Shown one piece after another: positions 50,381 to 63,665 of a stretch of DNA of 64,000 nt (the stretch's first letter is position 1; every line of letters starts with the position of its first letter). The notes below the pieces were generated by a model. That model did not search any database. It saw nothing but the letters and a program-made list of their open reading frames with translations, and was not told the DNA's origin. The position numbers and the translations under genes are program-made. This stretch comes from Datnioides undecimradiatus (Eukaryota > Chordata > Actinopteri > Lobotiformes > Datnioididae): contig WARS01000011.1 of assembly GCA_008933995.1 (NCBI GenBank), forward strand, positions 10,011,516-10,075,515. The letters run 5' to 3'.

Positions 50381-53300
50381 TGACATCATGGACTGTATTA
50401 AAATATGGGTGTAGTGTCTGTAATGTAACTAATAGTTTTCTAAATTAAATTTAAGAAAGGATTTGCTGCCATGTTTATTTGTTGCCTAAGCCAAAAATTC
50501 TAAATGTGGACAAAAGGAAGGAAGCCTGATTCCTTGATTTGAAATAAGACCCCAGGCTAACACAAGAAAACCTGCCAATCAGTCTTATAAACTGCACTTA
50601 TCAATATTTTTATGTCAGCAGTTGATCAAATTATTTCTTGTAACATCCAGCGGCTCACCTGTACTGACAAACTGAATTAGTACCTGACTCCTGAAGCTCT
50701 ATTGAGCGTTTCAGAATCCAGTTGGTTTAGTCTTATAGCTCACAACTTAAGTCTTTTGGTTCACTCTTACTAATGTCCAGCTGCAGCTCTTTTTACAAAT
50801 AAACATTCATAAACCGTCTGCACACTACCTACCTGTCACTGCTTTGTTTTCATGGCAACCAATACTACCTTCCTGTTCACTACAGCAACAAATGACACAA
50901 CCACAAAGTTGATCACCAGCTGGATAATTTCTGAAACCCTGCAAAACGGAGCCAAATGTTGCCCCATGTCATCTGGATCTGTAAATAAGCAATTGTTAAT
51001 TAGAATACAATAGAATTTTTTTTTTTTGAAGAAGAAGATGAATATGTATAATTTCTTAGTTGACCTCAGTAGAACCAGAATCCAGCAACTAGAAGAACAC
51101 ACATGGTAATAAAGGTCTTTGAGCATGAAGGATTAAATTGAGCATTGCACTTTTTTTTTCCAACATAGGTGAATGTTAACTTTACTTTCTGTGTTTCTCT
51201 CTGTGTGCTTGCTTAAAGTGTGCAGCACTTTAGAGACTAAACAATGTTTTTGTAGTCCTTTTGCTTTGTGATTAGTCCAAAAACGGTGATAGAAATTAGA
51301 TATGCAAGTGTACAATTTGTTCAGTGCTCAAATTTATTGACTCACGGCTGTGAGTTTGTATGCTCAGCAATCATCATAACAGCAAATAATGTGAAAAGTT
51401 ACCCCTCTACCACATCTCTTCCATCTATTTTATTACCGTATAATCTCCTGGACAGAGTGGAGCTTTGCAGCGACCAGCGCATTTAAACCCTTTGGAACCA
51501 ATTGTAGGAGAAAGGCTGTCTTGGGATGCCCTCAGTGGAGAGCAGCTAGGCTCATTAGTTAAATCCCCACCGTGGGCTAATACAGCCCTCTAGGAGTGAA
51601 CGAGAGAGGGGGAGAGAAGAAGACATTTCTTTGACTCCTTCTCAGGGGTTTCTTTCCCACATTTTCCTGCATGCATCAGCAGCTAAGAAGGTGATGCACG
51701 TCGCCAGTTTTGAAGCCGCCTTCAGCGTTCTATTGAAGCCCTTCATTTAGGGTTTGACACTGCTGGGTGTTGTGCCGGTGGTCAGATGTTATAAATCCAC
51801 CATGATCAAATTGCAAATGTGATCCTGGTGTTTACTGCAGTTAAAAATGCAAAAATGTAAAAAAAAAAAGAAAGAAAACAAAAGATCTGTCCATGTACTT
51901 CACACTTTGAGAAGGTCCAGTCCAGTCCAGCCCTGAGGAAAACTGACACTGAACAGAGTATCCCAAAGGTTCTGCAGAATGTGGTGTACACATGGATGCA
52001 ATCTGACCTTTTCCATTAGTAAGTGAGAGTAAAACTCTTGTTTTGTTCATAATGATTGGGGAACTGGAGGCCACGATGCAGGCAGGTCCCCACTTAACCA
52101 GAATTTATCTTTTTGGCAGTAAGAGGAGGGGTTTTGAGTGCTGTTATCTATGGCCTCCCCCTTGAACAAGTAAACAGCCCATTTATTATTAACTCAGGTT
52201 TAAGGTAGAGCATTAATCCTCTCTGACAGTTTGCCTACTTGTTAAGGCAGCCAGTTCTTCCTCCACAGCAGATGGCTTTCAGCTGCTGTTACTCGACTGC
52301 GCAACACCGCTAGATAAGAGCAGAGTGCCCACCAAAGTTTGTGCTGCATTGTCTTGATCTGCAATAAATGAATGTAAGGCAATTACACTTATCTGTTTTA
52401 AAGCTGTTAGTGTTTGTTAATATCAGGACACTACAGAGACTGTTCATCAAAGTAGCACATTACATTCTTAATGCTGGGGATTTTGAGCAGTCCTTAAAAG
52501 ATGCTTCATCTCCAGCTGAATCAGAAGCGTTTTGGTCAGTTGAAATGGTCACTTCAAGTACACTTCATCATACATTTCAGACACTTGAATTGGCTTTGGT
52601 GCTCTCCCATTGGATGACATAAAGTTTGGCCCCTTCTTCACTTTCCCTGCTGTTGCTGTTGATAATTGCACAAGAGCTCCTGTAGAGCCAGCTGTTGAAG
52701 TGTGTCCTGACTTGAACTTGTAAACTGAGTCACCGTGAGACTGGCTCGTTGGCTTTCTCTTCGACTTGTCGGCACAATATCCCTTTTGCAGCGAGACAGT
52801 AGAATGACGTGCAGACGTCTCAACAATTCAGCGATCCAAGGTTGTTTCATCAAGGTACATGCTGTGTCTCATGTTGTCCACAGAATACGGTAGAGACGCT
52901 GTTTGCCCCTGCTACCCTGTTCTCATTCAACCCTACGCTTCAGCAGTAGCGTATGTTTGTGCTTACGGGGATGATTTTATGGTTAGAATGAAGTGGTTAT
53001 GTATAGAGTATGAGGAGATGCCTTTCTATTTTATCAGCGAGTATGCCTTGGACTCAAAACCAGGGAATTCTATCAGTAGACAGGTTAAGAAGGCAATGCA
53101 GACTTCAGTAGACTGAAGAAGGGGATCTGTTTGGTCTCCATCAACACTGTAGCACATGAATCAGTGGAAGCCTGTGGGAATCAAGTGTGAAGCTGGGAGA
53201 AAAAGAGGCGAGGGAGGGAGCGAGTGAGTACTTTCCGACTTTAAGGCCCTGTCCCTTTTTTGAGTAGTGGTAGCACTCCCTGTGTGACAGTGCAAGTCCT

Positions 53301-53641
53301 CTGTGAGGAGAAAAAAGGTCTTCCCCTTTTTTGTCAGCAAGAGCGAAGACACAACTGACAGCAGAACTAATACTAATAGTTTACAGCTTGGAGCTAAAGA
53401 CAAGCACTCCATATATCTGTGAACTAATAGTCTGTCTTGTCTTCAGTTACTTCAACATTTGGCTCACAGTTTTTCCAGCATTCAGTTTAGTGACATGAGC
53501 CACACAGCAACATGATCAAAATGTGCCACTGCAGAGGCACTTAAACTATTTCGCTTCCCACCTGATAAAGCCTCACAAGCCTCACAATTATGGAGCATAA
53601 AAATAACTGAATGGAGTCAAGTCCACAGTCACAGTATTCCT

Positions 53642-53690
53642 CCAGAATATCTGTACACTTTTTTCTGGAGTATCTATACATTTTTTTTTC
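53642..53690. repeat. Diverged two-copy tandem (about 23-26 bp units)
   Basis: Two adjacent copies share a CTGGAGTATCTATACA/CCAGAATATCTGTACA core followed by a T run. They differ at several positions, so the duplication is not recent. Confidence 0.65.
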
Positions 53691-54374
53691 CCAGAATTTC
53701 AAACAAGGAGCACAGCAGTAGGACTGGAATAAAGAAATTGTTTGATTTTAATGAACGCAGCTCTAATTCCCTCTTCATCACTGATTATGAAGGAGGAAAT
53801 GTATCCGACCACTGCTGAGATAAATCAGCTGGCATAAAGAGCCGCGTGAATTACGACACGACGATAATTCTGTCATTCTTTCAGCTGTTTCACACATTCA
53901 TCTCTGCTCTGTTGGTTTTAGAGAAAGAAAGTGAATGTTACACAATAGAGTATCTGGTTCAATTAAGCAACTTTTTCCAAGTGAAATGTACTTTCTCTAA
54001 GCCACTGTAACACTTCAATACTGCCGTATTCAGCATTCATGCCATGGCAAATATAGAGGATTGTCTTGTACAAACAGTTTTGCCCAAAATTGGGTCTTTT
54101 CCAAGGTTTGAAGTTACTCATTCAGAAGTGCCTTGGTATTGCGAGCACACTGAGAAGGAAAAGAAAGATTTGTTGGAATCATCAGCTATCCAAATGAAAT
54201 GGAATATCTTATTTTGTGGGCATGCTTAATTTGGATTAACCATATGAAAGCAATTAAACGGAGGCTTCCATTTATGGGATGGCGGGAACAGAAAATGTCA
54301 ATTTAACTGTTACCACTGGAAAGTATGAAATAAGACTAAGAGTCTTGTAACCACGCTCTCCTCTTATTTCATTG

Positions 54375-54376
<2 letters not shown>

Positions 54377-54422
<46 letters not shown>
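54377..54422. repeat. (GT)23 microsatellite
   Basis: Forty-six bases of perfect GT repeat, the longest dinucleotide run in the window. It is flanked by GT/CT-rich sequence and is likely to be length-polymorphic. Confidence 0.97.
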
Positions 54423-54423
<1 letters not shown>

Positions 54424-56530
54424 TCTCTGTCTGTCAGTTTGAAGCTGTCTGCTCCTGCCTGCACACACTCTCTCTTCTGATGTCACCAGCAAGGTCACAT
54501 AGAAGGCACTCCATCCTCCCATTCAGCTCCAGGTTTTACCCCACCCCTTAGCAGCCAGACCCAGACTCTGCAACCAATGAGTGGATGAGTGTTTCTGTTT
54601 GTGTGTGCATGCCTCTGTGGTTGTGCGTGTGTGTGTTTCAAAGAAAGACACAAGGAGAGAACTTGAATTTGCGAGTGTATTCACAACAGTTGTGACACAG
54701 AGACAGTGTGTGTGCAGGCGAGACAAAGACTGTTTACATGCACACCAGGGCAAATCTGATGATGTTACTCATAACCTCAGTCTCAAACTGTTATGCTGTG
54801 TTTATGTATCGCAGCTGCTCACCACGATGAGATCATTAGCCACCACGCTAAATATATTTATCGAATAACTTGGAATATTTTTATTCTGAATGGTCTGTTT
54901 AAGTAAAAAGGGGCAGACAGGAGAGCAAAAACTGCAGCGTGGTAAATGTGTGTGGCTATTGCGTGCCACAGGCAGAACATTTCCTCATCATCACCTCAGA
55001 TTCACCTCAGCTCTCCAGTCAGCTCAGACATGTGTGAAGCAATGACATGAGAGGCACCTGTAAAAACTCCAAGAGGCAGCACATGAACAATAAATAACCT
55101 GTAAATAATCCATAGGTGTGCAACAACATTTGATTTCATTATTTTTCTGTTTGAATTATATTTTAATTAATTAAAAATATCAGCATGATTACAGATCGCA
55201 AGAGTCAAATCTTTTACATTTATGAGGACTGAAACCAGCAAAATTCTACAGTTTGTTTTCATTAATAAGATTAAAATGTTAAATCCTATTTTTTTTGTGC
55301 TGAGTGCAGGCAGCAACAAGCTTGATTGTCTCTGTCAAACATGTGGGCAGAGCACCAAGTTACACTGGCAGGAAACAACCTAAAAGTATTGCAAAAAGCC
55401 TGGTAAACAAAGGGTGAGAGTCATCTCTTGTGTTATGCTATTTGCCCAAGTATAAGGCGTTATACTATTTTATTAAATGCACAAGCTTTTGAAAAGCTAA
55501 GTGTAGCAGTCTTCTATATTTTTGCACCCTGAAAAGACCAAAGCCAGAAGTCTGTCAGCCAGTCTGTCTTTACTCCCTCTGTTCAGCCCCAAACCCATTT
55601 GTTCCTTCTTAAGGTGTGAATCTTTAAAAATGGGTGACAAATAAGTTAATTGTTTTACAAAAGGCTAGATTATTTCTCAAAACAAGTGCTGATTGGTTGG
55701 TTCATTGCTGGTTTTGGTAATTTAATGAAACATATATATGACTTACTTAAACATTTTGGAGAAAAAGGGGAACAAATGCCGAAATAAAAACATACAGTGC
55801 ATTACATTCTGTCTCAAGACAAATGTTGAATGTCGCTCTTGATGGCAAAACCAAAGTTGATAAATTGTGTTAAAATGTGTTAAAAGTGTCAACGTGATGA
55901 AATTACTAGCCCCCACAAAATTATTTGAAACAGACTTGAGCTTTAATTTCTGGCAATAATAGTTTAGACTTAATAAAGTGCTTTAATATATATAATTAAT
56001 ATATACAGTGTAAATAAACATAAATGATAATAATAAGCTTTGGTATGTATTGTTATCATTTAATTATATACTGTAGATGGGCATAAGTATAACAGCATTT
56101 TGGTGTCCACTAAGTATTATGAGCATTAATGAAAATGAGAATGAAAATAGATTTGTGAACAAAATAGCTACATAATATTTATTTATTATTCTTCTTTTAC
56201 TGCATGACAAGGTAATACAAAAACTTTAATTCCTATAGTTAAAATACCTGGTGCTTTACAAAGACATGGCAGTGTCCTTCAGCTTTTGCAACTTACTCAT
56301 CCAAATAAACAGTCTACAGTCTACAGAGTGCATTAGAGTGTCAGCTGTACATGTGTGAATATGTCAGGAGAGATAGTGACTGCATTTGTGAGGCAGAGTG
56401 CATAAATGTGTGACACCAAGTGTGAGTGTACATGTGTGAGAGTGAAAAGGTAGAGAGGATGCATGTGTTTCACTGTTAGTGCAAGACAGTGTGCACATGT
56501 GTGTGTACATACTTGTCTGTATACAGTATA

Positions 56531-56535
56531 GTGTG

Positions 56536-56567
<32 letters not shown>
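56531..56567. repeat. Interrupted GT microsatellite
   Basis: About 37 bases of GT repeat with one C interruption near 56542. Open frames running through it are by-products of the repeat. Confidence 0.95.
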
Positions 56568-58239
56568 GGCCTGCTCTACACTGCGCTGGGGGCCAAAACA
56601 CTAGAGATTGCTTTGATCTGGATTCTCTGTGTCTCGTCCAATCACAATCATGTCACCAACTCCCCACGGCAGAAGCGACTCATTCATGGTGCAGAGAGGA
56701 GACCCTCCTGCATGTTATTACTTTATATACACTTCATTTTACAAGAACTATGCCCACAAAATGGCTTCATCCATATCTCACAGAGGCCTCACAATACAGA
56801 CGGACAAAAGGATTTTACAGTCACTGGCACGGATGTGGCACGCAGCCAGATACGTTCACATTCAGGAACATCTGCAACCATCAATTTGTAGGCAGAGGCA
56901 ATAAAGCGGCAAAAGTATCAGGGGGGGTTTAGGCCGGTTTGTGTGTAGTGGAAACTTCAACTTAGAGGAAAGGCATGCCTCCGTAATCTGAGAGCTTTTA
57001 ATGTGCTCCCAGAAACTAGAAGAAAGAATTTAACAACCTACAACATTGAAATATTCATGTCCAGTTGACACTTCAATCATCCTTAGAGGTCTTTTTGAAA
57101 TCTGTCCTGCATTTAACTTGATGATGAATCATACATTTTAACGTGCTGGCTCTTGGCCGTTGTACCGAGAGAGAGCTTCCACCTTTTTTGACATCTGAAA
57201 TAAAAACAAAATACATTTTTACAAAATATGATGGTGATTTATAATATTTTTTGTACCAGAATAATTCATTTAGCCACTGATCCTATTTCAAAAATGACAG
57301 TTGTTTAAAGTCCAGTATAATATACATGGAAACATGCTTGTAATGCATGAGACAATACATGTCTTGTCTGCAGGCTACAAGGATGAGTTTTTACCCACAT
57401 TCAAAGTGCATTAGACCAACATGACTGCTTCAATGTGAAGTGCGGCTCAGTTTTTGTTTAAAAGGCTGATGCAGTTAGATGAGAAGATATTGTAATCAAA
57501 GTGGATTATGGAACTGAATATGTCTTCCTTCTGGCTGTTTTGAAATTTTACTAAGGAAATTTTCTCAGTCCAGCTATGAACAGTATGGATACAGCTCAAA
57601 GGTTTTAGCCTCTGAGCATTAATGAAAAAAAGAACATTTCATAGCACTTACAAATTGTACAGTAACTTCAGCTCATGTTGAAAAGTATCCTGTACATAAC
57701 ACAGTAAGGCTCATTTTGTTCCTCTGAGTGTGTTTCCACTTATTTTTATGTAAGTTTTCAATTTAGCAGTAAAAAGATGAGTGAAAACACTGGAAATTGA
57801 AACAAAAAATCATTCTATCTATATAAAAGTTTTCGCTTGGTTGGGGGGGTGTCCACTGGACAGATTAAAATGGCAGCAGATGAAGAGGATATATGGAGAC
57901 TTCAGAATTTTTTTTAAATAATACATGTAGTAAAAATATTAATTATTTTTTCCATCACATTTTCTTTCTTTTTTGATTTGAGCTTCACCCCCTTCTCCTT
58001 CCGTGGTTTAATCGTATCAGGGCTACCAGCTATGTGTTGCAGTGTGCTCAGCTCCCTTTATTCACATAATTATAGTCGATGGACGTGTTTCTTTTCCCAT
58101 TTTTCATGAAATTTGGTTTTGAAAGTTTGCACCGTCACAACCAAACTTTACAGCTCCATCTAGTGTACAAAACAGATCAACGATAGCTGTCCCAAAGTGA
58201 AATTAATTATTTCAAATCTTAATTAATGTAAATCTAAAT

Positions 58240-58345
58240 GATAGACAGTTGATCATTGACTCAATGTGCACAAATTTGTCATTTGTGTGACGTCGCTAAA
58301 GTATGTGCCATTAGCGCACAAATAATGCAATGAACAGTGGGACTT
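58240..58345. promoter_or_regulatory. Candidate regulatory block H
   Basis: Contains a CRE-like TGACGTCG at 58288-58295 followed by a CCATTAGCGC core and an ATAATGCAATG stretch. It is short, and the evidence is motif content only. Confidence 0.22.
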
Positions 58346-60529
58346 CAAAAGGCTGCATTTGTGCAGTAAAGCCGTTTTTGGATAAACTATAACTTTGGGA
58401 CAACAGTCATATTTTCTTTGTTGTTTAAGTTTCAGAGAGTGTCTCTTTGCTATTGAAATTATATATTTTTTGAATTTAGGTGTAAGAGTAATGGGGGAGT
58501 CCAGACAGTGACAAGCTGGCAGAAAGACAAATTTGTTGATAACTGACGCTGACACTGAGTGATGGGAAGCAAAACTGTCTGCTCCCATTACCTTTTGGAA
58601 TTGAAATACAGGTTTTGTATATAATTTGTATTCATTGCAACCACAGTCCTTACATCCCATTAAAAAACAACTTTTATGTTATCTGACATTGATTATAGAT
58701 GACCAAATTGTTTTGAATAGAAAATAAATGGTATGTAACTTCTAACTGACCAAACAGACCCTAAGTCAAATATCTGTAATATGACCAATAAGCCACAATC
58801 ACATAATTATGAAAATACAAAATTTGTGTTTTCATTGTTCATAACAGGACACGATGTGATTGTGGAGTCAGTAAATGAAGCTATTCGTGCTGTTAAATAC
58901 AAAGCTGTGAAGCATCCTATCAGTGTGTGTTTAATTTTCCTTCGCACACTAAGCTAACACTGATGATGAAACAGCAAAATAAACTGATGCCCTGTCCAAG
59001 TGCTGCATTAGGCCTTTTTATTGGACCCATATTATATGATCACAGGAGAGCAATAGCCTGGAGCAAATTGATTAGTTCAAAGAGGCAGTGGATAGAAGGG
59101 AGAAGAAAAATCCCCATTCAGATGGCTCCTTGTTACCAGAGACGGGGACAAGCAGATGATGAACGCGGACTGAGTGCATTCAGTCCAAACACCTGTCTGA
59201 CAGCAACAGCTTTTGCCCACTAGTGTTTAACATGTGGGGGTAAAGAGCTCAGGAAACGAAAATGCAAATAAAACAATAATGCCTTCTCCCTGCTTTGCAA
59301 AACAGAGAGGGCTTGCATCTGTGGGAGGGGTGGGATGTCTAACAAGAACTAATGCTGTTTATGAAAGCAGAGTTTTTGCATCTAATCACAATGTCTATTC
59401 CCATGGGCCTGCTACTTCTTCATGCTTCCCTTCAGACTGGTAGAGCACCTCTCTTCCAGGAGCGCTGTATTTTTAGGATGTTGTGAAGCTTCCTCAGCTG
59501 CATACAGAATGAGATGCTCGCCTTTAGGGGGATGTCGAGTTTGAAGATGATGTCCTTTGGATTTGATTAATTCAGTAACGGAGAGAGAAGCTGTCCCTGA
59601 CTCAAAATAGACTCCCTTTAAATGACTATATTGCTGTTGTTTTCTTACTTTTCACTGTTTGGTCTCTTTGCCACTTATCGGCGTATCACGACAGGAAGCA
59701 CACAAAAAAATAAATAAGTTGTAGGGCTATCAGTGATGGGAGCCTGAGTGAGTGATACTGCTTGTGTGTGCGTATGTGTGCACATGCATGTGTTTTACAT
59801 TTGCATGCAAGAATATGCTCAGCACAGAGAAGCCTGTCACCTTCCCAGCAGAGCAGCCGTTTTCCTCCCCCCTCCCTCCCTACCATGCTGCTCTTGTCTC
59901 TGCTGCCGCCGCACTTGTCCAGAGCACAGCCTTGTGAAGTTTACGATCAAGCCCGACCTGTCTTGAAACTTAAATCTACTTGTTTGTTTGTTTTTGCTCG
60001 TAATTTGTGTAGTTAAAAGGGAAACATTAGGCACAGGTTGTAGACAAAAGCAGTATGGCTGCCAAGGTAGAATGCAAGTTAGTCAGTGTGGTCAGAGGAA
60101 AACACCCACGCTGGTTTAACAGAAGTCTGTTTGTGGCTGTAGTAAATTGTCTATCCGAATGAACCATTCTGGCTGTAAATAGGAGATTTTAATGTCAACA
60201 AAATGGTCCACAGATGTGAAGCTGTACACGCTGACAGCTAAGGCATTTTCTTTGCAGTAAGTAGTTGTTCACAAGAGCTTTGTAAAACATATACTGAAGG
60301 TCTGATCCATCTCATCCATCAGTGACTATCATTGCTTAAAAAAGCCAAAAGCTGGCCCCACTTGATACTGAGAAAACTCATAATTCCCCTGAAAGATTTC
60401 AGTAAATCTTCAAAAAACCATGCGTACCAAATCCGGGCTACAGCACGTCAATCATGTCCTTAATATTCTGGCTCATTTAGCATCTTGAAGCGAGATTAAT
60501 GACATGAACAATCTTTACAACAATCCCCC
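58346..60529. other. Intron 1 segment, nothing definite
   Basis: Unique sequence. The only notable composition is a GT/CA-rich patch at about 59760-59815. The 135-codon minus-strand frame overlapping 58253-58660 has no recognised domain. Confidence 0.5.
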
Positions 60530-60990
60530 AAAGATGAAAGAACTCTCAAACAAAAGCACATGCGCTACAACTTTGATTTAGCGCTTTAATACAATGCTAA
60601 TTAGATCACATGCAGTGCCTCCTCATGAAATCTGCTCCCGCCGTCTAATTATAACGGCCAGATATGCCATAATGGGACACATGTATTTTAAATGAAAGCG
60701 ATTGTGTGACAGAGGAGGGTGACAGGAAACGTATCGCTGACACTGACACCACGTGCGGACAAAGTGGACATTAGTTTTGTGGTGTCCATCAAATTGTGGC
60801 GATGCCACCCTATGGCTCCCTCCACAGAGGAGATGCTGCTCCCGCTGGCGGGGTGGGAGGGCTAATTGTGGGTCTGTATGACTAGTGTGCAGCCCTGGGA
60901 TGACTAATGAAGAATCCTCAGCTTTTGAACACGTCGTTCACCTCCTTCAGCACTAATTAATGGCTCATTGGAGGAGGACTGAATTTCACC
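60530..60990. promoter_or_regulatory. Candidate conserved regulatory block I
   Basis: About 450 bases of unique, information-rich sequence with GCTAATTAGATC near 60596, TCTAATTATAACGG near 60644, an E-box CACGTG near 60751, GGCTAATTGTG near 60861 and CTAATTAATGGCTC from 60953. The repeated TAATTA-type cores and balanced composition look like a vertebrate conserved non-coding element. Confidence 0.38.
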
Positions 60991-61559
60991 CCAGCCTTTT
61001 TCACCTATTATCCACTACTTTAACATAGGCCTCCTCTGCATACTGAGCATGTATTCAAGCAGCCTGAGTAATGTAAAGGCTCCACCGAAAGTCTTCCCGC
61101 AAAGTGTGTTTTTCTAATGAATTAAAGATGGCTTCCTTGCTCTCTGGCTGGTAAACACTGCTGTTTGCCGCATAATCAGCATACGGATTTATACAAATGA
61201 GTGCCATGGTTAAATTCAAAAATTCAGATAATGGCTGAAAGTGGAGGATGTTAAAAACTGTGGATGTGGCATCAGATGCAGCCGTGCACACGCAGCTCTT
61301 AATCACTGTCAACTTTTGTACTTGTGCTCTCTCTTATCAGCTGTGAGGAATGATCATACATCCTGTTTTGTATTTCCAGGAGATGTTTTCTCTAGTTGAA
61401 AACCTTCTCGGGGTGTGTCAGTGTGTGGGCCTAGGCGAATGGGTTTATCTGTACCAACGGTGACCTTCCGTTGTGCTGGGTTGATATGGGGGCCGTGAGC
61501 TGACTGTTGGAGAGAAAATCACAGCTGGGAGTGGGAGAGTAGTTCCTGATCTGACAAAA

Positions 61560-62445
61560 AACAGCAGCTGATGTGAAAATGGCTCAATTAGGGCAGCCAT
61601 AAACTCGTTAGGGCCCACGTCGTGGCCGCCAGGGCCGGAGCTTCTTTATTTGCCGCTGTGGTTAATATTGCTTCAGCACATTAAAATGTGCAGTTGATGG
61701 GCGCTCAGGAGCCCTGGTTGTGTCAGAGAGTGCTCTCCTGGTGGACACTTAAACAAAGAATGAGCCTACTCCACTCCCTCAGCAGAGGCACAATTACCAA
61801 TGCTGTTTTTCCTGGGGAGAGAACAAAACATGGTACGGTGCTCAGGCTTTTTCCTACAGGCTAATAGAAGGGTTTCACTCCTTCAGTTATACAGCTGGCA
61901 ACATGTCAGCAGCACAATACACTATCCGGTAGCCACGGATCAAAGCAATAGTCTTAAATCATGGGTTTTGTCGCTGACAGGCTGTAACAATAAGGGTCCT
62001 TTTTCCTCCACGTCTGTCTGCCAGACAACTGAAGTAAGCATACCTTTTCTCATGCAGAGCCAAGATGTACACAGGCAGATGATCACAGTGGCGGTTGGGC
62101 AGCCGATAGCACTATCCTCCGGCTTCTGCCCACGTTTGTGTCTCTGACAATTAGACTCCAGGCTGACAGGGAGCATGGTTCAGCCACTGAGTTAAGAGAC
62201 TTTGTCAAATGTGTAGCCCATCAAAATGCACGGGCGGCCCCAGCTGAAGTCAGTCATCCCCTATTAACGATGGCCCTATTAGCTCCTCCCGTGACCTGTG
62301 AGCTGGGAAATGAAAGGCATGGAGGTGCAGTCATTTATATAACCAATGTCAGGGTGCGTCGGACATGGACACCCCTCATCTCCCCGCGCCTCATCAGCCT
62401 CTCTGATCAGATGGGGATGCATAATACATCAGACGGCCAGTAAGT
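61560..62445. promoter_or_regulatory. Candidate conserved regulatory block J
   Basis: A long unique tract, more GC-balanced than the intron average, with GGCTCAATTAGGGC near 61580, TTTATTTGCCGC near 61645, GGTTAATATTGC near 61660, CACAATTACC near 61789 and GATGGCCCTATTAGCTCC near 62270. Open frames here show no protein similarity that I recognise, so conservation, if confirmed, would be regulatory. Confidence 0.33.
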
Positions 62446-63269
62446 GGAGGAAAGACATTCATCACTGTCCACCTTTCAAATTAGATCCCACAGACGTGGC
62501 AATCAGTCAGATGCATCAGTATTCAGTCCTGGCTGAAGGCTCTCCTGCAGAGACATCCCCTCCATTACAGCTTTACAAACCTTACTTTAGTGTAACAACT
62601 GCCCTTGTCGCATAATCTGTACTTCAAACAATAGTGTTTTTCCCTACATTGACTTTTACTCCAGTGTGTTAACTTGCCACTGTGATTGTCTGTATGGATT
62701 TATGGATATGGGAGGGAGGCGAAGAGACTTTCAGAGTTTGTCTTACAAGCTTTTTTTTCCTAGTGTGTCAAATAGATGAGCCTGTGTCCACAGGGCATAG
62801 ACCAGACAAACAAAAGCTGTGGTTTAGTTTGACTCTTTCCCATCTTTTCCCCTGGGCATCATTAAAGTTTCATCCTTTGAAAGCACTCATTTCTATGTGA
62901 TCAAAACGCACTTAGTTGCAGATTTTTGTTCCTTGTTTACATATAATTGTTCCACAAGTGTTCTCATTGCTGTCTGATCAAGATATGCACAAAGCAAATC
63001 ATATACTGTGTTTATTGGAAAAGCAGACTGCGGTTTGCCTAATTAGAAATGTTCTGTTCTGTTTTTTTTTCCTTATGTTGGTGTCCCATTGATGGTGGCC
63101 TCCTCCTTCCCTTTCTCAGGTAAGAAAGTGATTTAATCCTTTGGCTATCCACAAACTCAAGAAATGTAACTTAGCAATTAAGTTCATACTCACTAATAGA
63201 TCAAACCTGGCAAAGTTAACTGTTTACAATTTTAATTACAGTTAACAGTTTCACCATGGGTGCATTTAA
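62446..63269. other. Intron 1 segment, nothing definite
   Basis: No exon recognised. CTTTCTCAG directly followed by GTAAG near 63110-63125 gives abutting acceptor- and donor-like motifs with no exon between them. Confidence 0.5.
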
Positions 63270-63665
63270 CGTCTGTTTTTTACCTGACACGCATTTCATA
63301 CAAATGAAATGAAACATAAAGTACAATGGAGGATGTGTCATCATGACTAGTCCATTATGAAATTGCGAGCTTCAAAGAGCGCAGATTTAATAAAACCCCA
63401 TCACAATAACATTAACACATTTCCAAAACTTTCCCAGGATGTGTCAACAGCCTAATTCATTTTGCATTGAGCTCAATTCTTCAGTCATATTCAATTGAAA
63501 CTGCACATTAAATAGAAATCTGCATGCTCTTTTACTGTGCATAGTAGGTTCCTTTGCCGGCTCTAAATCTATGGCCAATTGCGTCTACACCAACCCATTC
63601 GCAGGACTTGTTCCTGATGTATTAAGCAATAGTGTCTCTGTCTCTTGGTTTTCCTCAGCAATTAA
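63270..63665. promoter_or_regulatory. Candidate conserved regulatory block K
   Basis: Unique AT-rich sequence with GCCTAATTCATTTTGC near 63450 and AGCAATTAAGAC near 63657, plus ATACAAATGAAATGAAAC near 63299. There is no ORF and no repeat. It is the weakest of the regulatory calls together with block H. Confidence 0.22.

Larger units (their letters stand above)
50381..58239. other. Intron 1 segment with microsatellites
   Basis: Contains the long GT tracts and the diverged tandem copy listed separately, a GTCCA triplication at about 51915-51930, and a near-palindromic AT-rich stretch around TTTTAATTAATTAAAA near 55150. No exon recognised on either strand. Confidence 0.5.

Noticed and set aside
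33956-51895. Lys-Lys-Thr codon strings considered as the RORalpha1 linker exon
   Set aside because: Near-matches such as those at about 33956 and 51888 lack the following His-Thr and proper splice sites, and arise from A-rich tracts.
56489-56932. Three overlapping plus-strand frames up to 147 codons
   Set aside because: They run through the GT microsatellite, which lacks stops, and the Cys/Val repeats are artefacts of it.
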